Assembly (NCBI GenBank): GCA_963783945.1
Contig: CAWAPS010000002.1
Span: forward strand, 186,001-250,000
Source: CAWAPS01 sp963783945
Lineage (GTDB): Bacteria > Actinomycetota > Acidimicrobiia > Acidimicrobiales > Palsa-688
Direction of reading: 5' to 3'
DNA length: 64,000 nucleotides
Part shown: positions 16,087 through 25,193 of the stretch, in pieces
Layout: every line of letters starts with the position of its first letter
Position numbering within the stretch: position 1 is the first letter of the stretch
Notes under the pieces: generated by a model
The model's database searches: none
What the model was told of the DNA's origin: nothing
The model's input: only the letters and a program-made list of their open reading frames with translations
Program-made: the position numbers and the translations under genes

Positions 16087-16711
16087 CCAGCTCCTCCTGG
16101 TTCGCAAATCACACGCCGCAGACGTCCGGAGCGGGGGAGACGTGAGGTTCAACCCTGCCAAGCACCTCTCGCGAGACAGTCAAAAAGCGGCACACGATGG
16201 TCTACCTGCATGGGGGGCCGGTGGCTCGACCAGCCAGCAGGAGTACCAACCCAAAGCTGATGTGGAACGGCCTTGTCAATAGGGGTCGTGTGGAGCTTGC
16301 GGAACTCCTTTTGAGCGCGCCGAACCAGGGGTTCGGCGCGCTGGATGATGATTGAGCAGGCGACGGGGCCTCGCTGTCAACGTGGAGCGCCCGCAGCGAA
16401 GCGAGGACGAACGACGTTGACAGGGGGTGGCGGCTGCTACGCCGTGGGCCCGTTTGGGGTGGGCGGTGACCGGGTGAGGGCTCGACCATGCGCCGGGGCG
16501 GGATGAGGTGGCTGACCGCCAGACTGATGTACGCGGATCGGGACCGCAGTTCGGCTATTCGCAGAAAGGTGCCCGGGACTAAGAGCGCCCGTGGAATCGG
16601 GCATAGCTTAAACGGGGATCAGTTCTGCGGCGGCGGTGCCCCGGCGCATGGTGGGGTCCTCGCCTCGGCTCAGCGGGGGCCGGGGGCGAGCTCGAAGATC
16701 GTTCACTTTGT
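16087..16711. other. Intergenic region between ogt operon and IS110
   Basis: About 625 bp. It holds the operon promoter region near 16090-16250, then DNA with no recognisable gene. The last ~70 bp before 16712 would be the 3' non-coding flank of the IS110 element. Confidence 0.4.
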
Positions 16712-17803
16712 TTAGGCGGTCATCTCGGCCCACACGAACCCGGCCAGCTCCCGGGCGATAGCGGTGACCACGATGTTGCGGTTGGTTTTACGTTCGTCGA
16801 GGCGACGGAACCGGCCGCACAGTCGGACCTGGGCCGCCCAGGCCCGGGCCACGGTGTCGCGCTCGACGCCATGGTGGCGGCGGCGCAGCTCCACCCCGAC
16901 AGCCGGCCGGGACCGGTAGGCCCAGGCCGACTCGACAAGCTGGGTGCGTAGATGCACGTTGCCGGCGTGGGTGATATGGCCGCGCCGGACGCTCTGGCCG
17001 GAAGAATGCTCGCTGGGGGTGAGCCCGGTGAAGGCCATGAACGTGGCGGCGGAGCCGAAACGGCGCCAGTCGCACACCTCGGCGGCCAGGCTGAGCGCAC
17101 CGAGATGGGTGATGCCGCGGTAGGCGGCCAGGCGGGCCACGGTATCGGCGAACGGCGCCCGGCCATACCAGGTGGCCAGGTCGGCGTCGATGGCGTCGAC
17201 GGCGGCTTCGCGGGCCGACAGGGTGGCCCGGTAGTGGGCGTAGGTGGCCTCCAAAGCCAGATCATCGAAGCGTTGGGCGCCGATCCAGGCCTGATGTTTC
17301 ATGGTCCAGTTGTCCCCGCCCCGCCAAATCCGGTTGTGGCGCAACAAGAACTTGCCCAGCCGGTGCCGGGCCCGGGTGCGGTCGATGACCATGTCGGCTC
17401 GGGCCCGGCACAGATCCCGGACCGCTTCCTCGGCCACTGACGGCACCCGGATGGCGACCAGCTCCCCGGCCCGGTACAGGCGGGCCAGGCGACGACAATC
17501 GCGTTTGTCGGTCTTGACCCGATCCCCCGGGGCGGTGGGGATCAGCGACGGCGCGATCACTTCACACGCCACTCCGAGTGCCCGCAGCAGTCGGCACAGC
17601 TCGTAACCGGTCGGGCCCGCCTCGTAGCAGGCCCGCAACCGGCGGGAATTGCCCAGCCGGGCGATCAGCCGGCGCACCGCGTCGTCATCGGAAGAGATCT
17701 TCTCCACATCGGCGACGTCCTGGCCGGGACGCAAGATCCCCGCCGAGATGGTGTTCTTGTGCACATCGAGACCGAGAAATGTCGGGGTGGTAGAACTGGG
17801 CAT
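16712..17803 (-). CDS. IS110-family transposase (DEDD recombinase)
   Basis: A 363-residue, apparently full-length transposase starting at ATG 17803-17801 (AAGGAG 11 nt upstream). The N-terminal RuvC-like DEDD domain begins TPTFLGLDVHKNTISAGILR with the first Asp. Further acidic positions follow in RACYEAGPTGYEL and VKTDKRDCRRLARLYRAGEL. The C-terminal Transposase_20 domain has DTVARLAAYRGITHLGALSL and the active-site region FTGLTPSEHSSGQSVRRGHI containing the serine. No frameshift was seen, unlike most other transposases here. Members of this family move without classical terminal inverted repeats and use a non-coding guide (bridge/seek) RNA made from one element end. Confidence 0.92.
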   Translation of the reverse strand: MPSSTTPTFLGLDVHKNTISAGILRPGQDVADVEKISSDDDAVRRLIARLGNSRRLRACYEAGPTGYELCRLLRALGVACEVIAPSLIPTAPGDRVKTDKRDCRRLARLYRAGELVAIRVPSVAEEAVRDLCRARADMVIDRTRARHRLGKFLLRHNRIWRGGDNWTMKHQAWIGAQRFDDLALEATYAHYRATLSAREAAVDAIDADLATWYGRAPFADTVARLAAYRGITHLGALSLAAEVCDWRRFGSAATFMAFTGLTPSEHSSGQSVRRGHITHAGNVHLRTQLVESAWAYRSRPAVGVELRRRHHGVERDTVARAWAAQVRLCGRFRRLDERKTNRNIVVTAIARELAGFVWAEMTA

Positions 17804-18029
17804 GGGACGGCTGGCTCCTTCCGTATGTGGCAACTTCCGCCTCATGGTGGCTGATCCACGCAAGCTGCGGAACGGGCCGGCCGTTCCATACTGACTAAGA
17901 GCGGTCGGACACGCGTCCGACCAGACGGCCAGAAGGGAGATCCAAAAACCCTCCTCACGAACCGGCCTGTCGCGGTGTCTTCCGGGTGACGGTCCGAACG
18001 GGGCCGCCCAGACCACAAGGAGGGCGTAC
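17804..18029. ncRNA. Candidate IS110 non-coding end (possible bridge/seek RNA region)
   Basis: The ~200 bp 5' of the transposase start carries no ORF. It contains a perfect hairpin (GGTCGGAC 17903-17910, loop ACGC, GTCCGACC 17915-17922) and further GC-rich repeats (GGAACGGGCCGGCCGTTCC region, 17870-17886). In IS110-type elements the guide RNA is encoded in the non-coding end next to the transposase gene. This is a location-based candidate: the paired loops and core dinucleotide were not resolved, and the 3' flank (16640-16711) is the alternative site. Confidence 0.35.
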
Positions 18030-18476
18030 ATGTCCGTCGAAGAGAACAAGGCGGTCGTTGGCCGCTGGTTCACCGAATTTTGGGGAGAGCGTTTCAATCC
18101 GGACGTTATCGACGAGCTCGCCGCTCCTGACATCAGCTTCTCTTACTCCCTTCATGCGCCCTGCGAGGGGCGTGACGAGGTCCGGGCTTTCGCCACGACG
18201 TTTCGCGAGGCCTTTCCTGATCTGAACTTCTGGGGAATCGCGGAGCTGCTTGGCGAGCGGGACTACGTGATCGGCCAGTGGGAAGGTGGCGGCACGCACA
18301 CGGGACCGGCTTTCTCCGATCTGCCCGTCGGCAGTCTGCCCGCTAACTCCGGAGTGAAGATGCACTTCACTGGGGTCAGCATCCTGAAGGTCGAGAGCGG
18401 TCTGATCGTTGAGGAAAAAGGCCTCGACGACGGCGTCACGATGCTGAAGCAGGCCGGCCTAATCGCCCTGTCGTAG
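18030..18476 (+). CDS. SnoaL-like polyketide-cyclase/ester-cyclase family protein
   Basis: A 148-residue NTF2-fold protein starting at ATG 18030 with AAGGAGG about 8 nt upstream. Typical SnoaL features are MSVEENKAVVGRWFTEFWGE, then DVIDELAAPDISFSYSLHAP and EGRDEVRAFATTFREAFPDL. IGQWEGGGTHTGPAFSDLPV (the conserved H-T-G) and VKMHFTGVSILKVESGLIVE follow. The family contains aldol-type cyclases and many proteins of unknown role. No biosynthetic neighbours support a defined pathway. Full length and intact. Confidence 0.85.
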   Translation: MSVEENKAVVGRWFTEFWGERFNPDVIDELAAPDISFSYSLHAPCEGRDEVRAFATTFREAFPDLNFWGIAELLGERDYVIGQWEGGGTHTGPAFSDLPVGSLPANSGVKMHFTGVSILKVESGLIVEEKGLDDGVTMLKQAGLIALS

Positions 18477-18839
18477 CCGGTGAACAACTACGACTGAAGA
18501 TGCCATCCGAACCGATGCCACCGCCACCACGGCCGCTGCCGTCAGGTCCCCAGCCTCGCGGCACGGCGAATGCTGGCACGGCAGCGCCGTGGGCGGCGGC
18601 ATCGACGGAGCAGCCGATCTGTGCCGGCGCTACGAGGGTCCCTATAGGTGTTCCGAACGAAGACAATAGGCCGAACGCCCCTCTTCGCACCGCGCGTTAA
18701 CCCTGCTGCCATGCTCCGGTAGCCGGAAAACACCATCGCAGGCAGATTGCTGGTGCTCACCGTAGTCAGCTCACGATTTCAGACGTCGATCAGCCTTCTC
18801 CGCCGGCGGTATATCCCCTGTTGGAGCTGGGGTGTGGCC
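18477..18839. other. Non-coding or unrecognised stretch
   Basis: About 360 bp after the SnoaL-like gene. Only short, Pro/Ala/Arg-rich frames are present; none shows a family signature. Confidence 0.4.
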
Positions 18840-19156
18840 ACAGCCGGCCTCGTCACCATCGCCCTGAGCGTGATAGCGCGCCTTCCCGCTGTTGCCCTGG
18901 CCTGGCACCAGTGCGCCGCCTCGGCCGATCCCGGCCTACTCCGGGCCGCCTGGAACCTTAACTCGCCCAAGTGCCCATCGGGGCCACCGCGGGCGCCTTC
19001 ACCCTGGCCATCGCCGTCGTCGTGCGCACCCGCGTGTTGCCGGTGTGGACGGCGTGGATCGGGCTGTTGTCCACCGTGCTCGGGGTGATCTCCGTTTTGG
19101 TAATCATCATCGCCATGGTCTTGCGCATCGCCAAGACAGAGCTCGCGACCCCCTGA
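18840..19156 (+). pseudogene. Fragment of a multi-spanning membrane protein (paralogue of 10861-11526)
   Basis: One frame reads GLVTIALSVIARLPAVALAW, then HQCAASADPGLLRAAWNLNS. After a shift near 18970 another frame continues MPIGATAGAFTLAIAVVVRT, then RVLPVWTAWIGLLSTVLGVI and ISVLVIIIAMVLRIAKTELA, with a stop at 19154-19156. The RTRVLPVW-x-AW segment is nearly identical in layout to the protein at 10861. The N-terminal half and one TM segment appear to be missing. It is a decayed copy and not expected to be expressed as a full protein. Confidence 0.55.
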
Positions 19157-19817
19157 ACCAGCCTGCTGTTCGACCGACGACGACCGTGCTTGCCACCGCA
19201 GCCGTGATCCTGGGCGGACCCGTCCTCAGCTCCGTCCCAGCCGAGGCACGGACGGCCCCCAACACCGCAGGAGGCGACCCGCTACGAGCTGTGCCTCGAC
19301 ATCCCCATCGAGCCATATAGGGGTCCACATGCGTGACCCACGTCGGGCACTCGAGAAATCAAGCGTCACCGGCGCGCCGCGGGGTATCTCGGGGACGCTT
19401 TGGGGTTCGACTCCTGCCTTGCCAAGGGGGCGGTGCCGAGACAGTTCACAAGGCAATCGTGGAGTTTGGAAGCGAGCGCTCGTGCGACGCAACAGTTGCG
19501 GGGGTTTCTGTCGGTTGCCAAGACGCCAAGACGTCCGCGTTTATATAGGTGCTGGTAAACGGGCCGTGCATAGGCAGCCGGGCGCTGCATGACTAATGTC
19601 GGCGCCTAGCGGGGCGAAGGCCTCAGGGACGGTACGGGTCGGCGACGCCCACCGACCTTCAGGTTATTGGCCCGAAGGTGGTGGTCCTGATAACAGCCGA
19701 TGGCCACGGTCACGCTGATCGATCTGGCTCAGCTCCCGTTGATCTGGACGGAGGGACTCCCGAGTGCCGGCGGGCGGCGTAATTCCCCGAGAGCATGAGT
19801 CGCCTCAAGTTCCGTTT
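19157..19817. other. Gene-poor stretch before truncated sigma gene
   Basis: About 660 bp without a supported gene. The 13-mer GAGAAATCAAGCG at 19353-19365 recurs as part of the hairpin at 26394-26411. A T-arm-like GGGGTTCGACTCC at ~19403 was examined and does not build into a tRNA. Confidence 0.4.
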
Positions 19818-20192
19818 CTAGTTATGCGCGATCGTCGGTAGCGGGACGGAAGAGCAGAGAGCCTCTGCCCCAGGTGCCATCTGTTCCGCGATCGACTCGG
19901 TGTCGATTACCACGTCCCGACGAAGGCGCAGGCGACTCACGAGCCGCCGAATGCCGATGCCCCACAACCACGCTGCGACCTCGCCGTCTCCACGATGAGT
20001 CGACGCGCTTCGCCACGCCGCCACGAAGGTGTCCTGCAAAGCGTCAGCAACTACTTCAGGATCGTTGCAACGCTTCGACAACCGAATCGACAGCCATGCT
20101 GCATGACGCTCGTACAGTTCCCGAATCGCGTCGAGATCGCCCGATTCGATGGCCGCCAACAACTCCCCATCGCTTTGGAGACCACCAGCCAC
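19818..20192 (-). pseudogene. ECF sigma factor truncated after region 2
   Basis: GTG 20192 starts VAGGLQSDGELLAAIESGDL, then DAIRELYERHAAWLSIRLSK, RCNDPEVVADALQDTFVAAW, RSASTHRGDGEVAAWLWGIG and IRRLVSRLR. This is a clear sigma-70 region 2 with the -10 recognition helix (DALQDTFVAAW). The frame ends at 124 residues (PLPTIAHN) where the region 2/4 linker begins; the helix-turn-helix of region 4 is absent downstream in all frames I read. It is most likely a truncated gene. A region-2-only product could in principle bind RNA polymerase but could not recognise a -35 element. Confidence 0.7.
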
Positions 20193-21083
20193 GATCTACC
20201 TGTCGCACCATGACGGCCAAAAGGACTCAGCCGCCCCGAGAAAGGCCCTCAGCCAGAACCAAATCCGAAATTTCCGACAACTCGGAGGGGGCACCAGCCG
20301 CAACTCCCGACATATACCTCGGCAAGAGCGACCTTCGGGTGACCCAATTGAGATGCGAGCCGAGCGCGGACCCCTAGCCCACGAAGGCGAGACGCCACGC
20401 CTGCACTTGATAGCCGCCAGAATTGAACGACCCCTGACGTAGGCCCGTGACGTTGCCATGCACCAGGGTCATCCACGGTCACCTTGGACGACAATTCGTC
20501 TGCATACGATAAGAACCATTGTCCGCGACTGACACCCATGAAGAACGCGTGACAAACAACGTTGCCCCTTAGACCCCGACCCAATAACCCGATTAAGACC
20601 TGTCCCGTACCAGCCGGGTAGAGGGGCACCCGAAGCCCGAGAACGGTCGCCGATGCGTACTTTCTCAAGCGCTCTCGAGTGTCCGGTTCGGAGCGGGCCT
20701 CGAGGTAGTGGGGCAGTCGATATCGCCCAGTATGGCCGCGCGATGCCGTGTCCAGGAAAACCGCTGTACGTGAGGGGCTAATCGGCGGCCGGGCCAGGTG
20801 GGCGGAGAATTGCCGGCTTGATCCTCGGGCCCTGGGACGCAACGGGTCGGTCCAAGCGGCGACGCCGTGGGAATGCGGGTAGGAAACGACCGCACTGTGT
20901 TCGGCCCCGGTCGTTACGCTCGATGCTTCTCAAGTCCGTAGGATCGGTCCCACCAATTCGAAGCGAAATTCATCGACCCTACTTTTGAGCAATCACCACA
21001 CGCTCGCAGCCAAACGAGGAACGCCCCGCCAGGCGGCGCATGATGAACCGGGCCGGCCAGTCGCAGCGCCCCAATGTGGCTCC
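20193..21083. other. Long stretch without recognisable genes
   Basis: About 890 bp. Minus-strand frames at 20249-20842 and 20665-20895 are Arg-rich and lack family signatures. No repeats or RNA genes were recognised. Confidence 0.4.
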
Positions 21084-21383
21084 CTAGAAGGTGCGGTCGG
21101 ACTTCACCTCGAGGTTTACGAACTGCGGCATATCCTCCTTTATTATCCCCATCAGCTTGGAGGCGACCTGATCGGTGCCCGGAAGCAGAGAGTTCGCCTC
21201 GGCGTCTTCCTTGCTGTCGAAGAAGGCGATCAGCACCCGCAGGGTAGGGTCGTCGGCGCCCATGCAGCCGATGGCCCGCCGGATTGTGCGCTGGCCTTCC
21301 GTGGCCCTGACAAAGTCATCCTCCAGCGCCATGAACTCCTCGATCGGATGGTCGCTGTGGGAGATGTTGATTTGGATGAACAT
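21084..21383 (-). CDS. Small ferredoxin-like/ABM-type hypothetical protein
   Basis: A 99-residue protein with a strong start: AGGAGG lies 6 nt before ATG 21383. It reads MFIQINISHSDHPIEEFMAL, then EDDFVRATEGQRTIRRAIGC and MGADDPTLRVLIAFFDSKED. It ends IIKEDMPQFVNLEVKSDRTF. The beta-alpha-beta rhythm, with a strand at each end and a central LRVLIAFFDS strand, resembles dimeric alpha/beta barrel (antibiotic biosynthesis monooxygenase-like) proteins. That is a fold guess, without catalytic residues to confirm it. Stand-alone gene, divergent from the NTF2-like gene at 21667. Confidence 0.7.
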   Translation of the reverse strand: MFIQINISHSDHPIEEFMALEDDFVRATEGQRTIRRAIGCMGADDPTLRVLIAFFDSKEDAEANSLLPGTDQVASKLMGIIKEDMPQFVNLEVKSDRTF

Positions 21384-21666
21384 TTACCCCCTCCTGAGTC
21401 CAACGGAAGTCCTTAGCATGCCACGTCTGGGTCGATCCAAGTCGGTCGCGGAATTCACACGACAACGTGATCGGCTTCTTGAGGCAACGGTCAGGTCGCG
21501 CCACGGCGCCTGGGCAAGCCGCGGGCCCGTTGTGTGGCGCTGGCAGTCGACCCGGCCACGTTTCGTACACCCATGGCGTATAAGGTCGAGCCATGGCGGC
21601 TCGACGCGGATGATCAAGCCCGAGGCGCCATGGTCCGTAAGCGAGTCGAACAGACGGAGGGGAGTC

Positions 21667-22077
21667 ATGCCTGAGTCAGAAGTCGAGATGGAAGTTCGGG
21701 CCGTTATCGACGCTATCACCGAGGCACTCCAGGCGGCCGATGCCAAGAAGCTGGATGCGCTTCTTTCAGACCGCCCTGGCTCAACACATATCGGCAGCGA
21801 TCCCCGGGAATGGTGGACCAAGGATCAATTGCTGGCGGACATCAGCCAGGCCATGTCGGTCGGAGAGGGTCAGGTTGGCGTTGAGACTGGTGACATGGCC
21901 GTTCACGTGCTCGGCGACGTCGCCTGGGCCGAGGGAACAGGTAAGTTCACCAACGGCAAAGGCGAAGAGCGCGCCGTCCGAACTACAGGCGTCCTGGTAC
22001 GCGAGGGAGGTGCCTGGAGGGCAGTTCAGTCGCATGCCTCGATCGGTGTGCCGAACGAAGAGATGTTCAACACCTGA
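21667..22077 (+). CDS. SnoaL-like (NTF2 fold) protein
   Basis: A 136-residue protein. ATG 21667 follows a GGAGGGG about 6 nt upstream. It has the SnoaL_3-type pattern: VEMEVRAVIDAITEALQAAD, then KKLDALLSDRPGSTHIGSDP and EWWTKDQLLADISQAMSVGE. VHVLGDVAWAEGTGKFTNGK and VRTTGVLVREGGAWRAVQSH follow. The D-x-x-x-L-LS-x-x-P-G-x-x-H-I-G-(S/T)-D-P motif is typical of calcium/calmodulin-kinase-II-association-domain-like or ketosteroid-isomerase-like stand-alone proteins. Function unknown. The in-frame codons upstream of 21667 show no family similarity. Confidence 0.82.
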   Translation: MPESEVEMEVRAVIDAITEALQAADAKKLDALLSDRPGSTHIGSDPREWWTKDQLLADISQAMSVGEGQVGVETGDMAVHVLGDVAWAEGTGKFTNGKGEERAVRTTGVLVREGGAWRAVQSHASIGVPNEEMFNT

Positions 22078-22343
22078 GTGGTACAAGTCTGAGATTCGCG
22101 CCCCATGCCCGCCAACCGGCATCGTGGGCGAAGGTGGTGACTCATGATGTAATTATCCGGTCGCGGTCCCCGAGGCGGGATCTTCGCTAACGGTCAGCTA
22201 CACGCCACCACCGGAATGCGGTCTATCCGCCTCTCCTCCGATTGTTGCCGGCCGAGCGGGCCGAGCAGGTGACGGTCGAGATATTGGGCTACTTCGTTGC
22301 TGCCGTGGTCGCTCTCGACCCCGTGGTCGTTTCAGGACTTCGT

Positions 22344-23216
22344 TCAGACCGCTTCGTCAATGAACTCCAGTAGGGCGGGCGCGCCCTGCGGCCAGAAGTC
22401 GAAGACACTGCCCTTTCCCGCCGCCGACGCTTCGCTGGCGCGTTCCCAGGCGTCCTCGGGCCACGGCGGCTCGACCAGTCGGGATCCCTTGATGAGGGAG
22501 TACACCTCGAACGACGTTCGCTTGGGATGGTCGTAGTCCTTTTCGCCTCCACGGACAATCAGGGTGGGCACCTTGATCTGGTCGAACTCCCAATCGGACA
22601 CGCCCGGGATGGGCTCGTTCGCTTTGGGGATGAACGCGTCCAGCCATCGGTTCATCACCCGCTCGAATTCCGCGGTACCGATCGACAGCAGCCGATCCTT
22701 GTTGCGGGGGTTTGCCCCAATGAGAGTCGCCCATTCGCTCATCTCCATGACACCCTCGATGCCTTTCGAGCGGACGACCCGCAGTTCGCCCATGATGTAC
22801 ACCTGAGCGAGAACCATGGTGCTGTAGGTGCCGCCGACGATGCACCACACGGCGAGCTTGCGGACCAGCTCGGGCCACATCATGGTGAAGATGATCGAGT
22901 CGCGGGCGCCTCCCGAGCCGCCCGCCGCTACGACCTGCTCGATACCGAGTTTCTTGAGCATCAACCCCAGCGTCTCGGCCCTCATATGCGACTCCGACCG
23001 CCCGTACAGCTGGATGTCGGACTTCCCGCAATTGGGGCGGTCCCACAACAACACCCGCTTGCCCCCATCCGCCAGGGCGTAGGCCAGTTCGTGCACACCG
23101 CCGTAGTCCTTGCTGAACCGGCCTCCCGGTGTGAGAACCACCACTTCACCGTTTTCCGCGCCCACCCACTCGTAAACGACAATGCCGCCGTTTACCTCGA
23201 TCTCGCCGTCAGCCAT
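22344..23216 (-). CDS. Alpha/beta hydrolase
   Basis: A 290-residue alpha/beta-hydrolase-fold protein. After MADGEIEVNGGIVVYEWVGA comes the oxyanion-hole strand GEVVVLTPGGRFSKDYGGVH, then KRVLLWDRPNCGKSDIQLYG. The nucleophile elbow is VVAAGGSGGARDSI (G-x-S-x-G, Ser at about residue 101). An acid-bearing loop TLIVRGGEKDYDHPKRTSFE lies near the C-terminus. The DRPNCGKSD motif is typical of the epoxide-hydrolase/haloperoxidase-like branch. Substrate cannot be deduced. Full length and uninterrupted; bases 22078-22343 contain no gene. Confidence 0.88.
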   Translation of the reverse strand: MADGEIEVNGGIVVYEWVGAENGEVVVLTPGGRFSKDYGGVHELAYALADGGKRVLLWDRPNCGKSDIQLYGRSESHMRAETLGLMLKKLGIEQVVAAGGSGGARDSIIFTMMWPELVRKLAVWCIVGGTYSTMVLAQVYIMGELRVVRSKGIEGVMEMSEWATLIGANPRNKDRLLSIGTAEFERVMNRWLDAFIPKANEPIPGVSDWEFDQIKVPTLIVRGGEKDYDHPKRTSFEVYSLIKGSRLVEPPWPEDAWERASEASAAGKGSVFDFWPQGAPALLEFIDEAV

Positions 23217-23381
23217 GTATCTCCCTTATTTTCAGAAACCGTCCAATGCCACCGGCGACAGGCCTTCGCCCCGCTCGGCGCCGCCCAACCTAACTCAAAC
23301 GCCTCGGATCCCGTCGATGGTCGACGCAGCCCTGGTGGTTAAGATCGGTAGAGTTTGGCCGCCTCCACGGCATGCGCGCCA

Positions 23382-23735
23382 TCAACGATCACGACCTTCG
23401 CCTACGACCGCCCGGCTTAACAGCTCACGAGCTACCGGACCTCCATCGAGGACATGGGTCGTTCTGCGGGTGCCGCGCCACCCCATCTCAGTCCGCCGGA
23501 ACTCCCGACGGTTGACCGAGACCCGGCGGATACCATAGCCGTCGCCATAGCGGTCAGCGGAAGGTTCGGCGTCACCCGTGTGGACGTAGACCCGTCCGTA
23601 GTTGGTCGCCGTGGCGCGGTTGCCGTCTATGCGCAGGAGAGGAAGGCCCTGGACGTGGGCGCATCCCTGGCTGACCAACGCGTATTGGCCCTCGCTGTCA
23701 ATCTTGTACCCGGCCCGAACTTGCAGCAGCGTCAT
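23382..23735 (-). pseudogene. NTF2/SnoaL-like remnant
   Basis: The frame contains GCAHVQGLPLLRIDGNRATA, then TNYGRVYVHTGDAEPSADRY and later TEMGWRGTRRTTHVLDGGPV ending ARELLSRAV. This matches the C-terminal half of SnoaL-like proteins of the type with IDGNRATA-x-x-Y and a final R-x-x-x-VLDG. The N-terminal half is not readable in the adjacent frames (23698-24012) and the start lacks a ribosome-binding site. It is most likely a partial gene. Confidence 0.4.
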
Positions 23736-24304
23736 CGATGGGGATGGCGAAGTCCGGGAGGAGCCAGGAGTAGTCCAAGCCCCCCGGACTCGTTGGGCGT
23801 CCCTTGAACCAACGGTCGGGAAGGGGCCTACCGTCGAGTACGACTAGTTGGCGCTCTTGGGCATCCCTGAGAAACGCAACGGCTTCAGACCTCTCCCCGG
23901 GGTCTAATGAGTCGATCCTAACGTATCTGGTTACCTCAACCGCGAGCCGCGAATAACCTTGTGCTTTATTAAGCTGCTTTTGGCGAGCTTGTTCGGGCCG
24001 GAAGAAGGCCAATATACCGCATGGTCAAGGTGAGGTTTGCGTCGTCGCCATCGGCCTCGCCGAACGACCGTCACCACAGGTCGGCACGAGCGCAAAACGA
24101 ACGCCTTCATCCCATTCTCCTCATTCGCTATCGGCGCAGGACCGTTCCCACCCTCTACTCTGCCCCTCCCCGCACGTATGCCCGATCCGTCCGCCCGACG
24201 ACAAAAACAACTGCACAACGGGCGGCCGGGCCGGACGGTTTCGTGTGCCGCTGAGGGTGCCGCGGGGGCGGGGTGGAGACGGATGACGCTGGTGCGCCGG
24301 GCCG
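23736..24304. other. Intergenic/degenerate stretch carrying one copy of a 33-bp direct repeat
   Basis: No convincing gene. The minus-strand frame 23698-24012 is not recognisable. Bases 24052-24084 are repeated (one mismatch) at 26360-26392. Confidence 0.45.
24052..24084. repeat. 33-bp direct repeat, copy 1
   Basis: Begins CGGCCTCGCCGAACGA and ends CACCACAGGTCGG. Identical to 26360-26392 except for one C/G difference at the 17th base. The second copy lies in the SDR pseudogene exactly where its homology stops, so this copy may be a displaced piece of the same gene or a recombination junction. Confidence 0.7.
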
Positions 24305-24922
24305 TCACGTGGCCAGGCTGAAGGGCGGGTACTCGTCTCGAAGCAGGAGCAGGTAGGACTGGACGCGGACGTTCCAGCGCATGGCCCCCACGGCGAACCG
24401 GTAGAGGCCCGTCGGGTAGGCACCGGTGAAGAGGATCGCGAACCAGGCGATTATCGTCGTCACCGTCCAGGCGATGTTCACGAAGATGAGGACAACGATG
24501 TGGGGGATCACGTAGATCAGGCGGAGACCCACCGCCAGGCGGTTTCTCCCTCCGGCCGGGTACGTCACTCCGTAGGTGGTCGGATAGGGCTCGTCGCCGA
24601 ACGGCGGGTAGTCGTCCCTCAACAGGGCGGCGTACGCAGCGACGCGCACCCACCAGCGCATGTAGTACGTGATGAAGTCCCACAAGCCGCGGGGTTCTTC
24701 GCCCCTGAACAAGACGGCGAACCAGGAGATGAACGCCATGACCGCCGCCGCCCCCGTCAACGCCGAGGCGCCGTAGGAGTTGAACCCGCCGACGATGATG
24801 AATTTGGGGATTCCAAGGATCAGCCGGAACCCGGTCGTGAGGCGGTTGCGATCGGTCAGCTGGGGCTCCACGTCGAACTCGACAGGGTAGCCCGGAACCT
24901 GCGCAAAGCCCGGCTGAGTCAT
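24305..24922 (-). CDS. DUF4389 membrane protein (two repeats)
   Basis: A 205-residue integral membrane protein made of two similar halves. Repeat 1 is YPVEFDVEPQLTDRNRLTTG, then FRLILGIPKFIIVGGFNSYG, AVMAFISWFAVLFRGEEPRG, LWDFITYYMRWWVRVAAYAA and LLRDDYPPF. Repeat 2 is YGVTYPAGGRNRLAVGLRLI, then VIPHIVVLIFVNIAWTVTTI, IAWFAILFTGAYPTGLYRFA, VGAMRWNVRVQSYLLLLRDE and YPPFSL. The repeated R-(W/F)-x-VR-V-x-x-Y-x-x-LL-RD-(D/E)-YPPF ending is diagnostic of the DUF4389 family. Function is unknown. Stand-alone gene, followed by 57 codons of unrelated DNA. Confidence 0.9.
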   Translation of the reverse strand: MTQPGFAQVPGYPVEFDVEPQLTDRNRLTTGFRLILGIPKFIIVGGFNSYGASALTGAAAVMAFISWFAVLFRGEEPRGLWDFITYYMRWWVRVAAYAALLRDDYPPFGDEPYPTTYGVTYPAGGRNRLAVGLRLIYVIPHIVVLIFVNIAWTVTTIIAWFAILFTGAYPTGLYRFAVGAMRWNVRVQSYLLLLRDEYPPFSLAT

Positions 24923-25193
24923 CGGACCCCCCTCTCATCGGGATGCTGTCATTCCGTCGCAGGACCATGGTGCCATACGGGATTGCCCCGGGCGTCGATG
25001 TAAGGCGGGCCGGAGAGTGTCCGCCATAACACCGGCGAGGGGCGTGGGCCGGAGAGCAGGGCACACGGTGCAGATCGCCCGAATCCGTCCTTAACCGACG
25101 TTCACCTGCGATGTCACGGTCCGAACGCAGATATGTCGCAACGCCGAGCCCGGAGGTGTTTGGCGGTATGAGAAAAGGGAATGTACCTTCACG

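Noticed and set aside
19395..19440. Possible tRNA (T-arm-like GGGGTTCGACTCC)
   Set aside because: No matching acceptor stem, anticodon arm or D-arm could be built around it.
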